Origin: Sandaracinaceae bacterium
GTDB taxonomy: Bacteria > Myxococcota_A > Polyangia > Polyangiales > Sandaracinaceae
Assembly: GCA_020633195.1 (NCBI GenBank)
Contig: JACKEC010000016.1
Coordinates: 372,001-436,000, forward strand
Length of the DNA stretch: 64,000 nt
Direction of reading: 5' to 3'
The notes below the pieces were generated by a model. The model was not told the origin of the DNA, ran no database searches, and saw only the letters and a list, made by a program, of their open reading frames with translations. This document shows positions 43,268 through 54,263 of this stretch, piece by piece (positions within the stretch are counted from its first letter, which is position 1; the number at the start of each line of letters is the position of its first letter). Position numbers and translations under genes: made by a program.

Positions 43268-44482
43268 ATGTCATGGCGACTCGCTCGTGTCCCAGCCCTC
43301 CTCGTCCTGATCGGGGGCTGCGCCCGCACGGGGCTCGTGACCGATCCCCGGGTCGACCCGCCCGTGGTCCGCGCCTCGGACGCGGGCTCCGTTGGCGTCG
43401 ACGCGGGAGCGACGACGCGCGACGGCGGCGTGCGCCCCACGACGTGCAGGCCCGCTTGCGCCGTCGTGGGTGAGGCGAGTGACGTGGTCCGCGTGTCCCT
43501 CCCGGGAGCGGATGGCTCGATGAACGTCTTCTTGGGCGACTTCGCGCTCGTCGCCGGGCAGCCGCTCGTCGCGTGGGGCGCCTACACTTGTTGTGTCGGC
43601 TTCGGGGAGCGGCGAGCGGCCGGGGGCGTCCTCCGGCTCCCCGACGGAGAGGTCCTCGCTGGGGTCGGGCCGACGGCTTCGACGAGGGTGGGCATCGGGC
43701 CGCGGGTGACCGGCGTCGACGCCACCGTCCTCGTCCTCGATCCGCTCGAGGGCTTTCGCCACGCGCGCTGGCTCGACGCGAACACGGGGGAGGTCACGCG
43801 CGAGTCGACCGCCCCGGTGAGGTCCGACGCGTCCACGCCCCCCGCCATCGCGCGGCTGGCCGCGGGCGGCTTCGCCGTGCTCGAGGGGCCCGACCTCCAA
43901 CTCGTCGTCCTCGACGAGGATCTCGTCGAGCTGTCGCGGACGCCCCTCGGTCGGACCGACGTCCGACATCTCCAGCTCACGGAGCTCCCCGGCGGTCGAC
44001 GGCTGGCGAGCTGGAGGCGCCTCGAGCTCCTGGAGTCGCTCGTGGTCGACGCCGAGGGGCGATCCGTCGAGCCCGTCGTCGAGCTCGGCGTGGAGCTGCC
44101 CTACGACGGGTACGAGTACGCGAGCGCCGTCTCCGATGGGTGTCGCGTGGAGCTGACGACCGCCAGCTCCGTCGTGGAGGTCGGCGAGGACGGGCAGATT
44201 GTCGCTCGCACGCGGCTGCCCTTTCCTGCGTTCGGCGCGCTGAGCACAGGAGAGGGCCTTCTGGTGCTCGAGCGCGGTGACGGCCGCGACGGCGGTCCCC
44301 GCGTGGTCCTGCTCGAGCGGGAGACCGGCCGGGAGCTGCGCGAGCTGGCGGCGATGGACAACAGCCTCGGCTACGCCTCCGCGGGCGCGCTGGGGCTCGG
44401 TGACGGGGCGGCGTGGTTCGCGACGAGCTCCTACGTCACGAGGGGCGCGGTGGACTATGTGCCCGTCGCTTGCAGGGACTGA
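43268..44482 (+). CDS. Lipoprotein with probable beta-propeller fold
   Basis: Protein of 404 residues: lipobox IGGC (Cys 18), a linker with Asp-Ala-Gly to about residue 55, then a beta-rich region with regular short repeats (VRVSLPGADGSMNVFLGD, TASTRVGIGP, AIARLAAGGFAVLEGP, TGEGLLVLERGDGRDG), as in seven-bladed propellers. Four Cys near CRPACAVVG and AYTCCVGF may form disulfides. Function unknown. The last 13 residues (RGAVDYVPVACRD) recur in a relic at 46084-46124, so the gene had a paralogue here. Its TGA stop overlaps the first unit of the hairpin repeat array. Confidence 0.75.
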   Translation: MSWRLARVPALLVLIGGCARTGLVTDPRVDPPVVRASDAGSVGVDAGATTRDGGVRPTTCRPACAVVGEASDVVRVSLPGADGSMNVFLGDFALVAGQPLVAWGAYTCCVGFGERRAAGGVLRLPDGEVLAGVGPTASTRVGIGPRVTGVDATVLVLDPLEGFRHARWLDANTGEVTRESTAPVRSDASTPPAIARLAAGGFAVLEGPDLQLVVLDEDLVELSRTPLGRTDVRHLQLTELPGGRRLASWRRLELLESLVVDAEGRSVEPVVELGVELPYDGYEYASAVSDGCRVELTTASSVVEVGEDGQIVARTRLPFPAFGALSTGEGLLVLERGDGRDGGPRVVLLERETGRELRELAAMDNSLGYASAGALGLGDGAAWFATSSYVTRGAVDYVPVACRD

Positions 44483-44781
44483 GTCCGACGACGCGAAGCG
44501 TCGGAGGATCTCAGTGGGGAGCGCGAGGGGCTTGCCCCTCGCCGGAGAGAAATCGCCGGAGGCGATTGATCGACAGACCTCGAGTCCGACAACGCGAAGC
44601 GTCGGAGGATCTCAGTGGGGAGCGCGAGGGGCTTGCCCCTCGCCGGAGAGAAATCGCCGGAGGCGATTTATGGACAGATCTCGAGTCCGACGACGCGAAG
44701 CGTCGGAGGATCTCAGTGGGGAGCGCGAGGGGCTTGCCCCTAGCCGGAGAGAAATCGCCGGAGGCGATATCGACAGATCTC
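44481..44781 (+). repeat. Three tandem 101-bp hairpin repeats (copies A, B, C) before the RAYT gene
   Basis: Copies at 44481-44581, 44582-44682 and 44683-44781 (99 bp), nearly identical. Each unit has three hairpins: CCGACGACGC-GAA-GCGTCGG, GCGAGGGG-CTTG-CCCCTCGC and AATCGCC-GGA-GGCGATT, and ends in ACAGACCTC or ACAGATCTC. Copy A starts inside the TGA stop of the lipoprotein gene (T at 44480). Copy B has one base change in the first stem; copy C has TAGCC for TCGCC. Two more full copies and a relic lie elsewhere in the window. Structure and company fit a REP family mobilised by the RAYT downstream. Confidence 0.9.
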
Positions 44782-44886
44782 GAGCTTGCGACGCCCGAGC
44801 GGCGATCGCCGCCGCGGTTTCGCCGCTCACGCCGCTCCGAGCGTGTAAGCCCGCGGGATCGTTGAGGCGCATCTCCGGCACACCGC
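44782..44886 (+). other. Spacer between repeat array and RAYT gene
   Basis: About 105 bases with a palindrome GGCGATCGCC and a possible, strongly diverged fourth repeat start (GAGCTTGCGACGC at 44782-44794). No gene. The promoter and ribosome site of the transposase gene should be here; neither is obvious. Confidence 0.4.
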
Positions 44887-45819
44887 GTGATGACCTGCCA
44901 GCGCGTGACGAGCCCGCGCCGCATCCCGATGCCCAAGACCACCTTCGCGGTCTGTCGGCGCGTGCACGACCGGCGCTTCCTCTTGCGGCCCGATGAGAAG
45001 CTCACGGTGCTCGTCACCTGGCTCTTCGCCACGCTCGCGCCGCTCTTCGGGCTCGAGCTCAACGCCTTGACGGTGATGTCCTCGCACTTCCACGCCGTCG
45101 TGACCGTCGAGGACCAGCGCATCAGCGACTTCTTCCGCGACTTCGACAGCTTCCTCGCCAAGGCCGTGAACGTCTTGAGGAGGGCGCGCCGCGGCATCGT
45201 GTGGGCGCCCGGCGAGCTCGGGATCGTGGAGTGCAAGACGGTGGAGGCGGAGATCTTCGAGATCGCCTACGCCATCGTGAACCCCGTCGCCGCGGGGCTC
45301 GTGTGGGAGCCAGAGGACTGGCCCGGTCTGTCGATCCAGGTCGAGGACCTGGGCCGCCGCGTCCTCGAAGGCGTGCGACCTGGGTTCTTCTTCGACGCGA
45401 GGTTCTGGGAGCGCGACGCCTCGCTCGCCGTGACCCTGCCGCCCCGGATGCTGGCGGAGCTCGGCGAAGAGGTGTCGCGTCGGCGCATCGCCGCCGAGGT
45501 GAAGCGTCAGGTCGCCGAGGCCCACGCCGACATCAAGGCCAGGGGCTACCGAGTGCTCGGACGCGTCGCCGCCCGGAACGTCAGCCCGTTCAAGCGCGCG
45601 AAGACCTGGGAGACGTTCGGCGTGATTCATCCCAACTTCGCCACCGGACCGGGCTGCGTCGTCGAGCGCATCGAGGCCGCCATCGAGCTGAAGACCTTCC
45701 GCACGGAGTACCGAGCCTGCTGGCGCCGCTACCAAGCCGGCGAGCGGGACGTGGTGTTCCCCTACGGGACGATGCTCATGCGCGTCCGACACGGCGTGCG
45801 CGTGGCGGACCCTCCTTAG
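44887..45819 (+). CDS. REP-associated tyrosine transposase (RAYT, HUH family)
   Basis: Protein of 310 residues related to the Y1 transposases of the IS200/IS605 type. The HUH metal motif is His 67-Phe-His 69 in MSSHFHAVV. The catalytic Tyr is probably Tyr 128 in AYAIVNPVAAGLVW, the position and context (Tyr..NP..AGL) typical of RAYTs. Such enzymes cut single-stranded hairpin DNA of REP sequences; they lack the usual transposon ends. It is longer than many RAYTs, with an added C-terminal part (about 210-310, KTWETFGVIHPNFATGP). The three hairpin repeats directly upstream are its obvious substrate. ATG at 44932 is an alternative start. Confidence 0.85.
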   Translation: MMTCQRVTSPRRIPMPKTTFAVCRRVHDRRFLLRPDEKLTVLVTWLFATLAPLFGLELNALTVMSSHFHAVVTVEDQRISDFFRDFDSFLAKAVNVLRRARRGIVWAPGELGIVECKTVEAEIFEIAYAIVNPVAAGLVWEPEDWPGLSIQVEDLGRRVLEGVRPGFFFDARFWERDASLAVTLPPRMLAELGEEVSRRRIAAEVKRQVAEAHADIKARGYRVLGRVAARNVSPFKRAKTWETFGVIHPNFATGPGCVVERIEAAIELKTFRTEYRACWRRYQAGERDVVFPYGTMLMRVRHGVRVADPP

Positions 45820-46014
45820 CGGGAGGTCGAGCGCGCGATGAGGCCTGGGACCCACGAGGCTCCCGGGCCGCGGTGCGTCCGTCGGCGCTGGCGGGGTGCG
45901 AGTATCCGTTGTCATTGGCCGAATCAGGGGCACCGGAGGGCCTGGACGGGCCTGTCGCCCCTTCGGCACCGACCTCGAGTCGAAGCTCCGCAACCCACCT
46001 TGTCAACCCAGTCG
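45820..46014. other. Intergenic stretch downstream of the RAYT gene
   Basis: No gene seen. Some bases (around TATCCGTTGTCATTGG, 45902) are less GC-rich than the surroundings, which may mark foreign or decayed DNA. It leads into the 33-bp tandem repeat and a paralogue relic. Confidence 0.4.
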
Positions 46015-46082
46015 TTGAGACCCTGGGCCGGATCGCGCCCCCCCTCCTTGAGACCCTGGGCCGGATCGCGCCTCCCCCCTCC
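46015..46082 (+). repeat. Tandem duplication of about 33 bases
   Basis: Two copies, 46015-46047 and 46048-46082, sharing TTGAGACCCTGGGCCGGATC and a C-rich end that differs by two bases. Not part of a recognised gene; probably a local slippage duplication beside the paralogue relic. Confidence 0.75.
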
Positions 46083-46083
46083 A

Positions 46084-46124
46084 GGGGCGCGGTGGACTAC
46101 CTCCCGATCGCTTGCAGGGAGTGA
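46084..46124 (+). pseudogene. 3'-end relic of a paralogue of the lipoprotein gene at 43268
   Basis: The 14 codons to a TGA at 46122-46124 encode RGAVDYLPIACRE, almost the C-terminus of the lipoprotein ending at 44482 (RGAVDYVPVACRD). About 36 of 42 bases match, and the differences are mostly silent or conservative, so the copy evolved as a coding gene before losing its body. The rest of the gene is missing; the RAYT gene and repeats lie between the two ends. Confidence 0.6.
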
Positions 46125-46130
46125 CGCGGC

Positions 46131-48971
<2,841 letters not shown>

Positions 48972-49006
48972 CGAAGGATCGAGCGCTTAGCACACTTCGA
49001 TGGGGT

Positions 49007-49023
49007 CTGTACACCTGTTCAGC
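49007..49023. promoter_or_regulatory. LexA box upstream of uvrA
   Basis: On the plus strand the site is CTGTACACCTGTTCAGC, a 17 of 17 match to the Myxococcus LexA consensus as I remember it (CTRHAMRYBYGTTCAGS), with the general CTG-N10-CAG form. It lies 36 bases from the uvrA start and 23 bases from the start of the divergent coiled-coil protein gene, so both could be damage-inducible. Confidence 0.85.
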
Positions 49024-49045
49024 GCTCGCCGCCCGCCGGCGGGAT

Positions 49046-49624
49046 ATGGTCGGCCCGAAGGTGGCCGAGTACCGCGACGAGAAGGAGACCCTGCGGCGGC
49101 GCGTCGCCGAGCTCGAGGCTCGACTCGAGGAGCTGGGCGAGGACGACGCCGAAGCGCGGATCGCCGGGCTGCGGGCGGAGCGCGATGCCCTGCGCGAGCA
49201 GCGCGACGGCTTGGAGACGGAGCGCGACGAGCTCCTGCGCGTGTTCGGGTACGAGGCCGAGGGATCGGCGGGGAACGCGATCCGCAAGCGCCGCTCGCGC
49301 GGGCGTAGCGGGGCCGGCGTCCTGGTCGGGTTGGGGGTGGCGCAGGCGGTCGGCGTCGCTGGGCTCGGGCTCGGCGTCTGGCCCGCCCTCGCCGGTCTGG
49401 TGACCTTCCTCTTCGGGGCCGCGCTGGTGCTCAAGCTCTCGAGACTTCCTGCCCCGCCGGCGGGGGGGGCCGACGAGGTGGCCGAGCGGGTGGAGCGCGC
49501 GCAGCGGCGGGCCGCCCGGGCCCGCCGAAAGAAGCGCCAGGCCCTGCGCGCGCGCGTCGAGGTCGAGCGCGAGAACGTCTCGGTCCAGGCGAAGCAGTCG
49601 CGCGGACGCAAGCGCCGGCGTTGA
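49046..49624 (+). CDS. Coiled-coil membrane protein
   Basis: Protein of 192 residues. The first 70 residues form a highly charged coiled coil (EKETLRRRVAELEARLEELG and LRAERDALREQRDGLETERD). Two membrane helices follow (about 88-130, VLVGLGVAQAVGVAGLGLGV and ALAGLVTFLFGAALVL), then a very basic tail (RRAARARRKKRQALRARVEV) that could bind nucleic acid. No family recognised. Shares its upstream region, including a LexA box, with uvrA, so it may be damage-regulated. Convergent with the DUF1361-like gene, end to end with no gap. Confidence 0.7.
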   Translation: MVGPKVAEYRDEKETLRRRVAELEARLEELGEDDAEARIAGLRAERDALREQRDGLETERDELLRVFGYEAEGSAGNAIRKRRSRGRSGAGVLVGLGVAQAVGVAGLGLGVWPALAGLVTFLFGAALVLKLSRLPAPPAGGADEVAERVERAQRRAARARRKKRQALRARVEVERENVSVQAKQSRGRKRRR

Positions 49625-50284
49625 TCAGTCGCGGCCGCTCTCGGGGTCGTTCACCCAGCCGCGGCCCTGGTGGCGGACCGCGAGATACGCGACCCCGAGC
49701 AGCCCCGCGCAGGCGGCGGTCACGACCGCGGCGCGCGGGGTGGGCATGTTCAAGAGGCTTTGACCCAGCGACATCGGGTGCACCAGGACGTCCCAGCTGT
49801 TCCACCGCTCGAAGCGGCCCAGGTAGATCCCGAAGCCCGAGGCCAGGATCACGACCCACACGCCGGCCTGCAGGAGCCAGGGGTGGACGCGGCCGTCGAG
49901 GGACTCCTCGACGCGCCGCAAGGAGAACGCCCCCGCGAGGAGGCCGGTGATCGACGCGGTGCCGAGGAGGAGCACGTCGTACCAGAGGGGCACCGGCGAC
50001 CGGACGGTGAGATGCAGGAAGTCGGTGATCACGTACGGGGCGTTGGGCAGGAACGCGACCCAGGCGAGGAGCGCGACGATCCCGACCGAGCGCCGGCGGT
50101 GGGTGATCGCCCACGCCACGGGCAGGGACAAGAGCCACGGCACCCACGCGAGGAAGAGGTTCCAGAGCAGGAACCCGTACACGAAGCGCCCGGAGTAGCC
50201 GACCCGGCCGAGGTAGAGGCCGGCCCACAGCCCGCTCCCGGCGAGGAGGGCGGCGAGGCCGGGGGTTCGCCACACACGCGACAT
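49625..50284 (-). CDS. DUF1361 membrane protein
   Basis: Protein of about 219 residues with about seven membrane helices. Conserved loops LPNAPYVITDFLHL and FGIYLGRFERWNSWDVL are characteristic of the DUF1361 family, of unknown function. ATG at 50284 is used; a GTG at 50320 would add 12 residues. Divergent from the nucleotidase lipoprotein gene. Confidence 0.8.
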   Translation of the reverse strand: MSRVWRTPGLAALLAGSGLWAGLYLGRVGYSGRFVYGFLLWNLFLAWVPWLLSLPVAWAITHRRRSVGIVALLAWVAFLPNAPYVITDFLHLTVRSPVPLWYDVLLLGTASITGLLAGAFSLRRVEESLDGRVHPWLLQAGVWVVILASGFGIYLGRFERWNSWDVLVHPMSLGQSLLNMPTPRAAVVTAACAGLLGVAYLAVRHQGRGWVNDPESGRD

Positions 50285-50382
50285 GCCCTGGAGGATGACG
50301 AGCGGGCTTGGCGGTGCCACGGAGAAGATGTGGCGATCTCGAGGCGCTTGTCGCCGAGACCCGGCGGATGTACTCCCGTCCG

Positions 50383-52014
50383 ATGGGCCTTCGACGAGCG
50401 TTCGCGTGCGGGGTCCTGGGCGTGGTGCTGGTCGCGTGCACCGATCCGCCGACGCCCGACGCGGGGGTCGACGCGGGGCCGGACGCGGTCGACGCCGGCG
50501 GTGACGCGGGCGCCGAGATCCACCTCCAGATCCTGGGCATCACCGACTTCCACGGGCGCGTGCTCCCCGAGCCCGGCGTCCCGGGGGCGAGCGCGCTCGC
50601 GGCGCAGATCGCGGCCCTCGAAGCCGAGGCGCCGAACAGCCTGCTGGTCTCGTCCGGCGACCTCATCGGCGGCTCGACGCTGGCGTCGGGTCTGCTCCGA
50701 GACGAGCCCGCCCTCGACGTCATGGACCTGATGGGCCTCGACGTGAGCACGGTCGGCAACCACGAGTTCGACCGCCCCTTCGCGGAGCTCGAGCGGCTCC
50801 TCGAGGGCGGCTGCCACCCCGACGACGGGTGCTTCGATCCGAGCCGACCCTACGACGGCGTGTCCTTCCCGATGCTCGGCGCGAACGTCGTCGTCGCGGC
50901 GACCGGCGAGCCCGCGCTCACGCCCTACGTCGTGGTCGAGGTCGCCGGCGTCCGCGTCGGCTTCGTGGGGATCACCCTCGCGGGCACCGCGCGCATCGTC
51001 TTCGCGCCCTACCTCGAGGGGCTGAGCATCGAGGACGAGGCCGACACGGTGAACCGCTACCTCCCGCGGATGCGCGCGGACGGGGCCGAGGTGATCGTCG
51101 TGCTCATCCACAAGAGCGTGTCCGACGCGAGCGACTGCGCCTCGCCGATCGGGGGCGCCTGGTACGACGTCGAGCGCTTCGACCCGGGCGTCGACGCGGT
51201 GTTCATGGGCCACAACCACGTGCAGTACGCGTGCGAGCAGGCCGACCGGGTCTTCGTCTCCGCGGGGCGCTGGGGCGACGTGGTCGCCGACGTCGACCTG
51301 ACCTTCGACACGACGACGCGCACGGTCGTCGAGCGCCACGCGCGCCTCGTCCCCGTCGACCCGACCGGGACCGTCCCCGCCGTCGACGCGTACCTCGCGT
51401 GGCTCGAGGGGATCGTCGGGCCCCGCGCGGCGCGCGAGGTCGGGCGCATCACCGCGGACATCTCGAACGACGCCAGCGTCGACGCCTCGCAGCCCGCCGG
51501 CTTCCTCGTCGCCGACGCGATCCTCGCCGCCGTCCCCGGCGCCGACGTCGCGTTCACGAACGTGGGCGGCACCCGGACCACGCTTCGGTACGCGGCCTCT
51601 GGCGACGAGACGGAGGATGGGATCGTCACCTACGCCGAGCTCTACGCGATGCTCCCGTTCGGCAACGACGTGCTCACGATGACGCTCACGGGCGCGCAGC
51701 TCGAGGCGCTCCTCGAGGAGCAGGGGCGCAACGGGATCCTCCAGCCGTCGGCCTCGCTGCGGTACACGTTCGCGACCTCCGGCGATCCGATCGATCCGGC
51801 GGAGGTCTTCATCGACGGGGCGCCGCTCGATCGCGCCGCGAGCTACCGCGTCGCGGTCAACAGCTACATCGCCGAGGGCGGCGACGGGTTCACGACCCTC
51901 CCGATGGGCACCGAGCGCACGCCGGGCCCGCCTCTGCTCGACGTGGTCGAGGCCTACCTCGCCGCGAGCTCACCCTACGCGCCGCCGGCCCTCGACCGCA
52001 TCTCGCTGCGCTGA
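50383..52014 (+). CDS. 5'-nucleotidase / UshA-type phosphoesterase lipoprotein
   Basis: About 543 residues from the ATG at 50383, which gives a lipobox (VLVAC, Cys 19) and an Asp-Ala-Gly linker to about residue 45; starts further upstream give a poorer signal. The N-terminal calcineurin-like metallophosphatase domain has metal motifs GITDFHGRVLP, SSGDLIGGS, GNHEFDRPF, VLIHKS and MGHNHVQYA. The C-terminal domain (about 340-530) holds the nucleotide-binding block VGGTRTTLRY and YAMLPFGNDV. It would dephosphorylate extracellular nucleotides or nucleotide sugars in the periplasm. Its stop overlaps the end of repeat copy E. Confidence 0.9.
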   Translation: MGLRRAFACGVLGVVLVACTDPPTPDAGVDAGPDAVDAGGDAGAEIHLQILGITDFHGRVLPEPGVPGASALAAQIAALEAEAPNSLLVSSGDLIGGSTLASGLLRDEPALDVMDLMGLDVSTVGNHEFDRPFAELERLLEGGCHPDDGCFDPSRPYDGVSFPMLGANVVVAATGEPALTPYVVVEVAGVRVGFVGITLAGTARIVFAPYLEGLSIEDEADTVNRYLPRMRADGAEVIVVLIHKSVSDASDCASPIGGAWYDVERFDPGVDAVFMGHNHVQYACEQADRVFVSAGRWGDVVADVDLTFDTTTRTVVERHARLVPVDPTGTVPAVDAYLAWLEGIVGPRAAREVGRITADISNDASVDASQPAGFLVADAILAAVPGADVAFTNVGGTRTTLRYAASGDETEDGIVTYAELYAMLPFGNDVLTMTLTGAQLEALLEEQGRNGILQPSASLRYTFATSGDPIDPAEVFIDGAPLDRAASYRVAVNSYIAEGGDGFTTLPMGTERTPGPPLLDVVEAYLAASSPYAPPALDRISLR

Positions 52015-52113
52015 GGTCTGTCGATCCATCGCCTCCGGCGATTTCTCTCCGGCGAGGGGCAAGCCCCTCGCGCTCCCCACTGAGATCCTCCGACGCTTCG
52101 CGTCGTCGGACTC
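52013..52113 (-). repeat. RAYT-linked hairpin repeat, copy E (101 bp)
   Basis: Minus-strand copy, identical to copy A (44481-44581) at 100 of 101 bases. It fills the whole space between two convergent genes: its left end overlaps the TGA of the nucleotidase gene (52012-52014) and its right end overlaps the TGA of the DUF692 gene (52112-52114). All three hairpins are intact, including the GCGAAGC tip. Confidence 0.95.
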
Positions 52114-53344
52114 AGCGCCGCAGCCACGCGTCGAAGCAGGCGACCTCGTCGGTCGGGAAGAACGCGGTCGACGGCACCGCGGCGTGGTAGGCGCGGAACG
52201 TCCGCGTGAAGTCCTCCGGGTCCTCCTCGAACCAGCGCTCGACATGCCCCGAGCCGCGCAGCAGGCGCTCGAAGCGCAGGCGCGTCGCGAGCAGCGCGGC
52301 GATCCGCACGCCGTCCTCGTGGTCGGGAGACAGGCCCGCTTCGCGCAGGCACACCACCGGATCGTCGGCGCGCGCGAACGCCGCGAGGGCCTCGAGCGCG
52401 CGCGGCTCGTCGACGACGGCGGCGACCGCCTCGACGATCGGGCGCTCGTACGCGGCGCGTCGCTCGGGGAGCGCGCGGGCGAGCGCCCGGACCCGCGCGA
52501 GCTCCGCCTCGAGCTCGGCGACGTCGGCGTCGCTCGCGACCGTCCCCTCCATTCGCTCGAGCGTGATCCCCTCGAGCCGCGCGCACCGCGGCGCCCATCG
52601 CTCGAGGAGCTCGAAGACCGGCTCCGGCACCGCGCTCGAGTGCGCGTCGAGCCGCAGCACCCGGCGGCTCGGGAGCCAGCGCGGGTCGCTCGAGGCGCCG
52701 CCGGACACGTGGATCTCGATCACCGCGTCGAGGTCGAGGCGCGCGATCCACGCGTCGGGATCGAAGCCGTGGTTCTGCGCCATCGTGAAGACGTTGTGCA
52801 CGTCGAGGACGACGCGCCCCGACGCCCCGAGCGCCTCGTTCAGCCACGGGGGCTCGTCGAGGGGATCGCCGAAGCCGAAGTAGGTGACGGTCGTCTCCAC
52901 GCCGGACACCGGGACGACCTCCGCCATCTCGCGGAGCCGCGCGCGGACCCTCGCGGCGACCGTCGCCGTGAGCGGGAGCCCGATCGGGAGCGTGAGCGCG
53001 GCGTCCCCGATCGCCGTCGCCCAAAGATGGTCGCTGTACCAACGAAAACCGAATTGCGCCTGGTCCGACGCGACCCACTCGCGCCAGCGCGCCCGGCGCG
53101 CCTCGCCGCCCGGATCCGCGAGCGAGTAGCCGACCCCGTGCGCGACGAAGCTCAGCCCGTGCGCCTCCCCCAGCTCGCGGAAGCGCCGGTGGAACCCGTT
53201 CTCGCGCCGCGCGCCTCCGTCGACGTACCAGGTCGTCTCGGGCGCGACCTCGGCGTAGTCGACGTGGCGGAGCAGCGGGGCGGTGCGGTCGAGGAATTCG
53301 TCGTCGGGCTGGAGCGTGAACCCGACGTCGATCCGAGCGCTCAC
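52112..53344 (-). CDS. DUF692 / MNIO-family oxidase with C-terminal extension
   Basis: Protein of 410 residues. Residues 1-270 match the DUF692 or multinuclear non-haem iron oxidase fold (MbnB, TglH and BufB are known members, which modify Cys or other residues of peptides). Landmarks: YAEVAPETTWY, VAHGVGYSLAD, YSDHLWATAIG, VVLDVHNVFTMAQNHGFDP, EIHVSGG, LDAHSSAVPEPVFELL and GITLERMEG. Likely iron ligands include His 69, His 106, Asp 181, His 192, His 212, Asp 233 and His 235. Residues 270-410 are a helical extension (FTRTFRAYHAAVPSTAFFP) that could replace the separate partner protein. The GTG at 53344 overlaps the upstream stop by 4 bases. Confidence 0.85.
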   Translation of the reverse strand: MSARIDVGFTLQPDDEFLDRTAPLLRHVDYAEVAPETTWYVDGGARRENGFHRRFRELGEAHGLSFVAHGVGYSLADPGGEARRARWREWVASDQAQFGFRWYSDHLWATAIGDAALTLPIGLPLTATVAARVRARLREMAEVVPVSGVETTVTYFGFGDPLDEPPWLNEALGASGRVVLDVHNVFTMAQNHGFDPDAWIARLDLDAVIEIHVSGGASSDPRWLPSRRVLRLDAHSSAVPEPVFELLERWAPRCARLEGITLERMEGTVASDADVAELEAELARVRALARALPERRAAYERPIVEAVAAVVDEPRALEALAAFARADDPVVCLREAGLSPDHEDGVRIAALLATRLRFERLLRGSGHVERWFEEDPEDFTRTFRAYHAAVPSTAFFPTDEVACFDAWLRR

Positions 53345-54249
53345 TCGTACATGCTGGCCGGCGACGTGTACCAGTACAAGAAGCGTCGACTGCGCTCCGG
53401 CACGTGGCCCATGCCGCAGCCGACCATCACGTTGTCGTCCCGGCCCTCGACCGTCACGCCGCAGCCCCAGCTCGTCGCCCAGTAGCTCCCCGGGAGCGGG
53501 CGCCGGACGAGGCGCTCGCGCGCGTTCTCGGCGAGCTGCGCGAGGACCGGCGCGCGGTCCCGGGCGCCGGCGCGGACGATCGCGGGCGCCGCCTCGAGGA
53601 GCTCCGCGGGCACGGTGCCGCGGCGGATCGCGGCGTGGACGCGCTGCACCAGCGCAGCGTCGAGGGCGTGCTCCGCCACACGGGCGCGACGCGCGATCAT
53701 CTCGGCGTCGCCCGCGATGGCCTCCTCGAGGGACGCGGAGAGGATCGCCATGCGCTGATCGATCGCGCTCTCGACGCGCTGCTCGTAGTCGGGTTGCTCC
53801 CGGTCGGTCCACTGGCTGGGGTTCTCGGGGAGCTCGACCGCGATCCGGCGCGCGACGGCGGGGTGCTGGTCGGGCTCGACGAGGACCATCCACGGCTCTC
53901 CGTCGCCCGCCTGCGGGACGAGCCGCCGCAGCGACGTCATCGTCGAGCAGGCGACCTCGGCCATCGCCAAGTTCGTCAGCGTCGCGTCGGTGCCGTGGTT
54001 GAGCAGCTCCCCGAACGCGTGCGCGCGCTCCCACCGGGCGCCGCCGTCCTCGGGGACCACCAGCACGAGCAGCGGCCGCCCCTGCTGCTGGGCGCGCCGG
54101 TAGGCCGCCGACAGGTCGCGGAGCTCGGCCGCGCGGTCACGCCCGTTGTCGCCCTCCTGGGCGAACGCCCGCGAGATCCAGGCGGGGGCCGAGAGGGTGG
54201 CGGCGCCAGCGGCGGCGGCGGAGGTCAGGAAGGTGCGTCGCTCGATCAT
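53341..54249 (-). CDS. Tat-exported cysteine protein, probable MNIO substrate
   Basis: Protein of 302 residues. Twin-arginine signal (ERRTFLTSAAAAGAATLS, cut near SRAFAQ). Residues about 35-120 look like a thioredoxin-type fold (GRPLLVLVVPEDGG) but without a CXXC pair. The C-terminal 43 residues (260-302) carry SWGCGVTVEG, VMVGCGMGHVPE and RRFLYWYT, with Cys 263 and Cys 278; the only other Cys is 101. The stop overlaps the MNIO start (GTGA). Tat export implies folding or modification before export, which fits cytoplasmic modification by the MNIO. That it is the substrate is inference. Confidence 0.75.
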   Translation of the reverse strand: MIERRTFLTSAAAAGAATLSAPAWISRAFAQEGDNGRDRAAELRDLSAAYRRAQQQGRPLLVLVVPEDGGARWERAHAFGELLNHGTDATLTNLAMAEVACSTMTSLRRLVPQAGDGEPWMVLVEPDQHPAVARRIAVELPENPSQWTDREQPDYEQRVESAIDQRMAILSASLEEAIAGDAEMIARRARVAEHALDAALVQRVHAAIRRGTVPAELLEAAPAIVRAGARDRAPVLAQLAENARERLVRRPLPGSYWATSWGCGVTVEGRDDNVMVGCGMGHVPERSRRFLYWYTSPASMYE

Positions 54250-54263
54250 CCGTCGTCTCTCCC

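Noticed and set aside
42505..43440. Longer version of the small membrane protein starting near 43440
   Set aside because: The extra N-terminus has no signal and shadows the start of the lipoprotein gene at 43268; the ATG at 43023 gives a clean signal peptide.
44481..44781. Three tandem 101-bp units as a CRISPR-like array
   Set aside because: The whole unit repeats without variable spacers and no cas genes are near.
46015..46082. 33-base duplication as an attachment site or insertion target duplication
   Set aside because: The two copies are directly adjacent with nothing between them, so it is a simple tandem duplication.
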